From Boswellia sacra (Eukaryota > Streptophyta > Magnoliopsida > Sapindales > Burseraceae), in contig SNVD02004371.1 in assembly GCA_013180625.2 (NCBI GenBank), positions 1 through 64,000 of the forward strand: a stretch of 64,000 nucleotides of DNA, in the 5' to 3' direction. Shown here piece by piece: positions 57,320 to 64,000 of this stretch (position 1 is the first letter of the stretch; each line of letters begins with the position of its first letter). Under the pieces are notes generated by a model that made no database searches, was not told the DNA's origin, and worked only from the letters and a program-made list of their open reading frames with translations. The translations under genes were made by a program, and so were the position numbers.

Positions 57320-57990
57320 GGAAGTCAAGACCCTCGCTTTAACCCTGAATGCTTGAAGCAAGGTTGTTCATGGACTCACCAAAAAGCCAAAGGATCCAAT
57401 ACCATAAACTGATGCAATTGATATTAACATTGAATTGGCAGTTGTTGAATATGTTGACGGTATTTACAAATTCTACAACCTAACAGAAAATGAGGGTCGA
57501 GTACAAGACTAGATGGATGCATGACCAGAAAATGAACCAGAAATGAGATCAATCCTGAAGGACTGGTTCACTGAAATTCATTGTAAATTCAAACAAATAC
57601 CCATAACCCTCGTAATATAGATCTTGTTGGTTCATTTCTTTTCAAGGAGATATTACCAAAGGAGGGAACTTCAATTAGTTGGTATCAGCTCAATGTTCAT
57701 CAAATGCAGTTATGCAGAAATTTGGGCACCAAAGGTTAACAACTTTGTTTGCATATCAGAAAATGCTTATGTCATAGAACAGAAAAAGAAATCTTGGCAA
57801 AATTGGAGTGGAATTTAACCATTCAAAAATTATATGTTTTTCCGGTTTGATATATAAAGGCATCTAGTACATATGATAAGGAGATTGAGCATATGGTGCT
57901 TTTCCAAGCTAAATTTGGTGTGATACAATATCCGACCAATCACTTAATACAGTCCCTCAATAATTGTTGCACCAGCTATTTTCCACACAA
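57320..57990 (+). pseudogene. Cyclin B (G2/mitotic) pseudogene
   Basis: B-type cyclins bind and activate CDK1 through the cyclin box. In order the + strand shows EVKTLALTLNA and SKVVHGLTKKPKDPIP, then DAIDINIELAVVEYVDGIYK, FYNLTENEGRVQD, a stop, PENEPEMRSILKDWFTEIHC (the cyclin-box MRxILxDWLxEVH signature), RRELQLVGISSMFIKCSYAE, IWAPKVNNFVCISENAY and, after a frameshift, ILAKLEWNLTIQKLYVFPV with YIKASS and GVIQYPTNHLI. Stops, frameshifts and a divergent segment near 57600 (in place of LTINIVDRFLS) kill it. The aligned part has no introns, which suggests a processed copy. No poly-A tail was seen, so a fragment of a gene is also possible. Confidence 0.85.
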
Positions 57991-59620
57991 GGTGGACTAG
58001 CATAAACATTCTATACCGAATTAATTGTGGCTAGTGTCAGACATTAAGGAGCATGTGTAGACTTATAGATTTTATGTGATCACCATTATGGTAATGAGTC
58101 ATTTGGTCGTGCCCTAATCTAAGTGGTACGATCAAAACCAAGCGTAATCCTATGTGACTTTGCGGACTCACGATGAGAGTGTCATTTTAGTAAACTAATC
58201 ATGAAGAAAATTATTAAGATGATTAAAAAGCTTCTTAAGTATAATTAATATAATCGTCTTTTAACATGACATTTCTGTGGTTAATTACTTTTTAAGTTTT
58301 TTTTTTTAAGTATTTGTTCTTAAGCATAAAATGATGTGAATAAAATTATGAATAAAATTACGAATACAATTAAATTTAAAAAAACAAATTAAACCAAGAA
58401 ACCAAGATCACTCAATAAACAAGGAGTTGAACAGCTATGGGACTGCTGTTTGGTTCCCAAAAAAACAAACAAGAAGATGAAGATGAAGATGAAAAGAGGA
58501 AAAGAAGAAAAGATAGAAACAAATATTAAGAATGGGAAAGTATTGACAACAAACAAGCAGCCAAGAAAACAAGTACTTAGGTTTATTTATAAATCATGAT
58601 TTCTAATTTTTTTCTTGATAGGTAAAATTCTTTGTGACAATGAAACTATACCATTAGTTGATGTCACGTGTAATTTTTAATAATTGGGAGGTTTGTGTTT
58701 CTATTACATTACATGTTACTCTTCCTAATATATTTTAGTGATAATTTTACAAATGACCCTAAGGTAAGACCTGATTACCTGAATGACCTCACCTTTTTCA
58801 AATTAGCCTCAGATGATTACGTAGTTAGTGGACTTCTGTTATTAATCCAGTATATAATGTTTATGCTAGTCCACCTTATGTGGAATAGTACAACATTATG
58901 GACTAAAATATCTATCCAGAAAAGAGCCATCTTGAGTTTTATGGGTAATGTTCGCATATAAAAAATCTAGATTTCCTACATTTGAACCTTACTTCCATTA
59001 TTCCCAATAGCTTTCAAGCCATCATCTATTAATACCACCATATTTCCTTTACAAAAACCTATATATCGAATTCCACATCAATATTTATGGCAATGTTTCC
59101 CTAGTCCTGAGAATTTTGCGAGAAGTGAACAATCAAAAAACTTTTTGAATAGTATTTGCCCAAATGATCAGAAATAGAAGTCCTCTATTTACAGAATTGA
59201 TCCCAAATAAACATGATTAATTTTTTTTCAACATGTAAGCAAGCATAAGTCTAAGAAGCCTTGCAAACTCTAACCATTCCAGACATATTTAGACTGTCTG
59301 GACAAGTAGAAGTAGCTGCAACTACAGGGTTTGTAGAGATTGGAATCTCAGAAATCCTAAGTTGAAAACATTCGGCACAATCCAATCTCATATCTGACCA
59401 ACAAAACCAAAGCATTCCAATGAGCAACACGGTAACATTAGCCCATTGCTTACACAAGGTCACCTTCCAACTTCAACATCTACTATGTTTTAGCAAGGGT
59501 AGAAAACAGTGATTAGCACTTAATGCCAGACTAAAATGGTAGCCACAAAGCAGAGACAACACAGAGGGATCTCGAATAAACAATCAGCATCACTGCTAAG
59601 AATACAAAATCTATTATATA
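57991..59620. other. Intergenic stretch
   Basis: No gene recognised. A GAAGATGAAGATGAAGATG run lies at 58473-58491. Open frames at 58695-58961 and on the minus strand at 59251-59463 show no known motif or neighbour support. Confidence 0.5.
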
Positions 59621-59639
59621 GAAAAAAAAAATTAAAATT

Positions 59640-60320
59640 AAAACTTCAGCAAGAAAATTCAAAACAACAGCAAGCCATCAAGCAAAAATAAATTTTTAAC
59701 ATAAAATTTGTAAATTAATAGACAACCCATCGAGCCAATTTAAAATTTTAACATAAAATTTGTATGAAAATAGAAAAGCAAGCAGACCCTCATCAATTGT
59801 GTTCTGAAACTGGCTCACTAATTCCTATAATATAATTATTAAAAAAATTTAAAGATATTAAATAATGTGAAAATTTAGAAAATTAGAATGTAGTTGAGAA
59901 AAAGGAAAGTAATGAATAATTGAAGACATTGCATTCATGAGGTTCCATACTGTGCTGTTCGCTCTTCTTGTCTCTGATTAGTAAACATGTGGCCTACTAC
60001 GACTTGATTCTGATTATTATAAAACTCCACTCTGTGGGCGATAGTGGCAGCACACTCGATGGGAAGGCTGGTGGTGAGGAAGTGTAGGAAAAGTGTGGCG
60101 AAGTAGGCAAGTGGTAGGTAGATCAGTGTTGGTGCTTCCGGAGACACTGCTGATGCCCAAATATTTCCCTTCGTACTCTGGAAAATTAAAAGCACCCATG
60201 TGTTTTAGGACAACAAACAGCGCCATCCGCTTGGGATGGTAAATAGAGATCCGAATTTAAAAATCTGTCAGAAAACTTTAACAGATGTAGTTTTCTCTTG
60301 GCATCCAAAACAAAAATATT
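59640..60320 (-). pseudogene. Partial duplicate of the ARMC7-like gene (promoter, exons 1-2)
   Basis: Collinear with 62280-62870. On the minus strand the exon-1 copy starts at 59988: MFTNQRQEERTAQYGTS, then a stop, then MQCLQ. An exon-2 copy at 59824-59788 reads ELVSQFQNTIDE before a would-be donor that now reads GG. The upstream part shares TGTTGGTGCTTCCGG, GCCCAAATATTTCCCT and GTAGTTTTCTCT with the region before the other gene. Exons 3 to 6 are absent, so this is a dead fragment. Confidence 0.85.
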
Positions 60321-60889
60321 TAAATGTGTGAATGTTACTACAATGAACAAACAAATATATCATCATTCGGTCTTAATAATACATAAATAATACAACATAC
60401 AAAATACATACATATATAAATTGTTCCCAATAAAACAAAGAAAAGGTATTTCAACTTTGATACTGACAGATCCTACTTTTTCATCCTTCAAACTAATAGT
60501 CGAGAGTGGTATATAATGATTTTGAGACCTGTGAAAGTTATGTAACAGAGGACAAAAGTTGAGGGAGGTCCCTTCACTTTAATATAAACACAAATTTGAT
60601 TCACAATATTAAATTTTATTAGGGTCTTGCTAGTGTTAAAGTTATCAAGTGTAAGAAACCGACCCTCCGGATTTCAATCCCAAGTCCCCCAAAGTAAACA
60701 GTATGCGCTACAATACCTATTCAAAGTTTTTGGATTGTAAACAACAGTTGGATACTTCTCATCAAGTTTGTAAGATAGAAATCTCTTGAGATATTAAAGA
60801 ATCGATTATTGTTAGCTGTGGCAAACAATATAAATAATCTCTAAGTCATTGACATGATCGATTACCTGAGAGGAGGCTGTCTCAATCCT

Positions 60890-62573
60890 TTACAAGTTGT
60901 GCTTGTCTAAAAATGCCTTGGCCAGATTACTGAATCTTCCACTCACTGATTCAGCAGCAGCATACCTTCTAATGACATCAACCACTTCTGTTTCAGAATT
61001 TCATCCTTGTTAGACTTGTTACACAGATGATTAAGCACACCAAGAGCATGGTTCACCTAACAATCATAACATAGTAATTAGATGCATACACACCAATTAA
61101 AACCTAAAACAGTTATGTATCATGATACATCAGCTCAATACGATACAAGATTTGAAAAAGCACATCATAATACAGTTTTGATGCCAGAGTACTAACAGAA
61201 TGCTAATGATGTTCAGAAATATAAGGCACTTACTTAAAAAATAAATGAATAAATTCCGGAAATAACCCAACAGTCATTTGGTGGCAGACTATATCATTAA
61301 CAATATGGGAGGAACTTCTACCCAAAATAACATACGGGGAATCTGAAATTGTTCCAACAAAATGACTTGCTATTTACAGACAAAAAAGGACAAGAATACC
61401 ACATGATTCACATCCCCCAACTTTACCCATTAGCATACTAAATGAATAAGAAATGGAAATGCATGTGAATAATTAGTTATTAATTGAAAGGCACATCTCC
61501 AACAAACAATTACAATAAAAACAATCTGCCTTACATCTAACACTAAGATCCCAGGCTAAATCCGAGAATCAAAAACCATCATAGTACAAAGAAGTTAAAT
61601 GTCTCAAAGAATCACATCATTTTCCACTTAGAGTGTTTCTAACTGGGCTTGACAAACATTGAATGATAAGAGGGATTCCATCACACTCAGTGATAACAGC
61701 AGCATTTGTTGGATCTACATGAAAATGAAAATAAGAATGCAAGAGTAAATATAGACACTATCTAGTGACTAGTTGACCACTAATAAAAATTATTTGAAGC
61801 ACTCAGACAGCATAAGGAGAAAAGGAAGGGGAAATAAAGAAATGACTCCGTCTCACTCGAAAATCTAACAAAAAGGTTTATATAGATCAACTTACCAACA
61901 CAAGAATTGCAGATCCCACCGATACCAAATTCCACAAGCTTCTCATTTGTATCTGTTATGCAGTGAAGGAAGAGTTCCAAAACATTGAGCTGCATGAAAT
62001 TCAATTACAATAGATGTTCAAGCGACAGGACCAAACAATAAGATATTATCTATTCGCATGTGTGGCCAAGCTATTCCATCGTTAAAGTTAGGATTTTAAA
62101 CCTGGCGTAAGAATGAATAGTTGTATGGATCATATGCAAAGTTTGCCAAATTTGCAACAATCTTCTCCTTCGTTGCTGTAAGAAGAGAACCTCATTAGAT
62201 TACAACAATTTCAAACGGTACACAGAAACAAAAGTTGAGATAAATTCAAACAATAAAAATAATAAAAATCGAGCAATAAAAATTAAAAACAACAGCAACC
62301 CGTCAAGAAAAATTAAATTTTTAAACGTAAAATCTGTAACAAAATGGAAAAGCAAGCATACCTTCGTCGGTTGTGTTCTGAAACAGGCTCACCAATTCCT
62401 ATATCATAATTATTAAAAAAAATAAAAATCAAAAATTCCAAAATTAAGTGAAAATTGAGAAGATTAGAACGGAGTTGAGAAAAGGGCAAGTGAAGAATTA
62501 CTTGAAGGCATTGCTATCGTGGGGTTCCATGCTGTCCTGTTCTCTCTTCTTCTCTCTCATTCTTAGTAAACAT
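60890..62573 (-). pseudogene. ARMC7-like armadillo-repeat gene, six exons, three lesions
   Basis: Resembles the small plant protein annotated as armadillo repeat-containing protein 7, about 175 residues. Exons (minus strand): 62573-62502, 62398-62362, 62175-62102, 61989-61896, 61714-61632, 61056-60890. They read MFTKNEREEERTGQHGTPR, ELVSLFQNTTDEA, TKEKIVANLANFAYDPYNYS, LNVLELFLHCITDTNEKLVE with FGIGGICNSCV, DPTNAAVITECDGIPLIIQC, and VNHALGVLNHLCNKSNKDEI with FSNLAKAFLDKHNL. Lesions: an in-frame TAG at 62516-62514 (codon 20), a CTAAGT sequence where the exon-5 GTAAGT donor should be (61631-61626), and a one-base loss near 60985 that shifts ...ILKQ to another frame before EVVDVIRRYAAAE. All other splice sites keep GT/AG. 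It could be a very recent pseudogene. Confidence 0.85.
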
Positions 62574-63069
62574 GTGGCCTTCTACGACTACTTGTCTCTG
62601 ATTATTACAATCACACTCATTGCATCTGCTAGTGGTGGTGGCGGCGCAGTCGACGGAGGGGTTGGAGGTGGAGTGGCGGCGGAAGAGGGTGGTGCAGTTG
62701 GCAAGTGGCGGGAGTGGTTAAATGTTGGTGCTTCCGGTGAGGTGACGCCCAAATATTTCCCTCTGTAGCCTGGAAAATGTGCTTTGGGATGTTCCATGGA
62801 GACCCGAAACTAACAATCCGCCAGTTAGCTTTAACGGAGTAGTTTTCTCTCGGCGCCAAAAATAAACTTGATATAAATTTAATAGATTAATCGGGAAATA
62901 AAAATTACTATAAGAATTTTTTAAAAACATCATTAGCTTGCTTGACATATTTCTGAATTCAGTTAAAAAGTACCAAATCAACTATAATAAATTGTTTTTA
63001 TTGTAACTTTTAATTAAATTAAGAATGATATATCAAACTAGGTTAGTATATGTTATGGCCATAACAATA

Positions 63070-63412
63070 TTGGGCCTCAATTATTTCTAATACAGTAAGC
63101 CCATTACTGAAGCACATTATTTGGGTCCATTGTCTGGGTCCCACAATGATCCATCCTGTCTCAATTATTTCTAATACAGTAAGCCCATTACTGAAACCCA
63201 TTATTTGGATCCATTGTCTGGGTCCCACAATGACCCATCCTGACTCAATTATTTCTAATACAGTAAACCCATTACTGAAGCCCATTATTTGGGCTCATTG
63301 TCTGGGTCCCACAATGACCCATCCTGACTCAAATATTTCTAATACAGTAAGCCCATTACTGAAGCCCATTATTTGGGCCCATTGTCTGGGTCCCACAATG
63401 ACCCATCCTGAC
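63070..63412. repeat. 84-bp tandem repeats upstream of the LTR promoter
   Basis: TAATACAGTAA starts at 63088, 63172, 63256 and 63340, exactly 84 bases apart. Each unit contains CCCATTACTGAAGCCCATTA and TTGTCTGGGTCCCACAATGA. The array ends a few bases before the TATA box, the usual place of LTR enhancers. Confidence 0.95.
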
Positions 63413-63415
63413 TCC

Positions 63416-63423
63416 TATATAAA
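63416..63423 (+). promoter_or_regulatory. TATA box of the right-edge LTR
   Basis: TATATAAA lies right after the tandem repeats and about 250 bases before the LTR end. Transcription would start near 63450, at the beginning of the leader. Confidence 0.7.
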
Positions 63424-63672
63424 CCCTCCGAATTATTACTCAATATATGCACACTTTTCTGAACTCATTCTCTCTCTAAATTTCCTTTGCTTTTGAGAGC
63501 TTCTCTCTCTAGGAAATTCTCCCAGAAAATTCCGGAGTGCCGGAAACTGACTTGAGCGTCGGAGGGTCTTCGCCGGCACCCCTGACTGTTTTTCTTTGCT
63601 CGCAGGATTGGACCCGACGTACGATTCGAGCTCCGACCCGCTTCCCGGTCGTCCGGAAATCGTGCATCAACA

Positions 63673-63695
63673 GTTGGGCGCCGTCTGTGGGGAAC
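63673..63695 (+). other. Primer binding site of the right-edge element
   Basis: GTTGGGCGCCGTCTGTGGGG follows the LTR end directly; TGG begins two bases in. The extra G in TTGGGCGCC differs from the more common TTGGCGCC. Confidence 0.75.
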
Positions 63696-63749
63696 GACAA
63701 TTTAAGCCTCTTTAGTTGTTGCTCCCATCCAAACGTACTCAAACACATC

Positions 63750-64000
63750 ATGAGTCACGAATCCCAACACTCAACCTCCCTAGAGGTTGACGAAGAAATC
63801 GAGGTAGAAGCACCTCCCCGACGCCGAAGGGTAGTTGACACAGGGAGAGCTTTAGTGATATCCTCTGGGGTGGGGCCTAACCTCAGGCAACCCCGACTTC
63901 CACTTAGAAGACCAAGGAAGGGCAAGGCGAATCGATTAACTACCATGGAACATACCATGCGAAATTTCAGTGAACAGATGAATCGTATGGTGACTATTTT
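63750..64000 (+). CDS. gag start of the right-edge gypsy element (partial)
   Basis: The frame opens with ATG at 63750, about 75 bases after the PBS, and stays open for 83 codons to the window end. The product starts MSHESQHSTSLEVDEEIEVE, an acidic stretch, then turns very basic (APPRRRRVVDTGR, RQPRLPLRRPRKGKANR) and continues with MEHTMRNFSEQMNRMVT, a probable amphipathic helix. This is the N-terminal part expected of gypsy Gag before the capsid domain, which would lie beyond base 64000. No lesion is visible in what can be read. Confidence 0.8.
   Translation, partial: MSHESQHSTSLEVDEEIEVEAPPRRRRVVDTGRALVISSGVGPNLRQPRLPLRRPRKGKANRLTTMEHTMRNFSEQMNRMVTI

Larger units (their letters stand above)
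63051..63672 (+). mobile_element. 5' LTR of the right-edge gypsy element
   Basis: TG...CA ends, TATA box inside, tandem repeats upstream of it, and a leader with CTCTCTCT and GC-rich codons-like text after it. GTATA at 63046-63050 would be the target duplication; the partner is out of view. Confidence 0.8.
63051..64000 (+). mobile_element. 5' end of a Ty3/gypsy element (runs off window)
   Basis: The LTR is at 63051-63672 (TGTTATGGCC ... CATCAACA), then a PBS and an open gag start. No stop is seen up to base 64000. The GTTGG(G)CGCCGTCTGTGGGGA block after the LTR is typical of Tat/RIRE2-like and related gypsy elements. The 3' part lies outside the window. The intact gag start makes this the best candidate here for a recent element. 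Confidence 0.85.

Noticed and set aside
63146..63496. 116-codon + strand frame and its minus-strand partner
   Set aside because: 84 is divisible by three, so the tandem repeat stays open in several frames; not a gene.
63509..63958. Minus-strand frames of 80 and 67 codons near the right edge
   Set aside because: They lie opposite the LTR leader and the open gag start.

Overview
The window comes from the nuclear genome of a flowering plant, most likely a eudicot. It holds a TIR-NB-LRR resistance-gene relic (a class missing from grasses), PPR, cyclin B, ADP/ATP-carrier-like and ARMC7-like gene remains with GT-AG introns, and a dense load of Ty1/copia and Ty3/gypsy LTR retrotransposons. No rRNA, tRNA gene, CRISPR array or bacterial-type operon was seen. 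Almost every protein-coding trace is broken. The only coding sequence still open as far as it can be read is the start of a gag gene running off the right edge.

Layout. 1-1359: right part of a copia LTR (family B) with 65-bp tandem repeats. 1360-4256: degenerate + strand copia pol, cut by a 265-bp solo LTR with a GATTA duplication. 4257-9990: AT-rich DNA with Harbinger-like inverted termini; one pair (6479-7916, TAA on both sides) encloses a dead PPR gene fragment. 9900-11786: 5' part of an ADP/ATP-carrier-like gene. 11787-40307: a 28.5-kb transposon nest inserted in that gene. The gene resumes at 40308 in the same reading frame after a repeated GACAAA. 41400-42200: diverged second copy of the carrier gene's 5' flank.

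The nest has three levels. Outermost is copia family A (minus strand): one block ends in pol, runs into an LTR, then PBS, gag and protease, so two internal regions share one LTR. Its left end is an LTR in the opposite orientation. Inserted in A is a Tat-type Ty3/gypsy element (13622-35631, minus strand) with diverged LTRs, gag, G-patch, protease, RT, RNase H, integrase and an antisense mobile-domain-like relic. Inserted in that element is copia B (16671-23750, minus strand), with clear LTRs, PBS, PPT and a perfect TTTTC duplication, but without reverse transcriptase and RNase H.

43890-50593: a fourth retrotransposon, copia D (+ strand), with a hAT-like MITE in its RT. 52765-56157: TIR-NB-LRR pseudogene with most of the TIR deleted and the P-loop lost. 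57320-57990: cyclin B pseudogene. 60890-62573: ARMC7-like gene (minus strand, six exons) with a stop, a lost splice donor and a frameshift; its 5' part is duplicated at 59640-60320. 63051-64000: LTR, PBS and gag start of another Ty3/gypsy element.

I found no convincing new multi-gene system. What stands out is structural: the gene-splitting nest with its odd ends, the gene-capturing TIR element, and the non-autonomous copia. All homology calls rest on reading motifs by eye; no database search was run.
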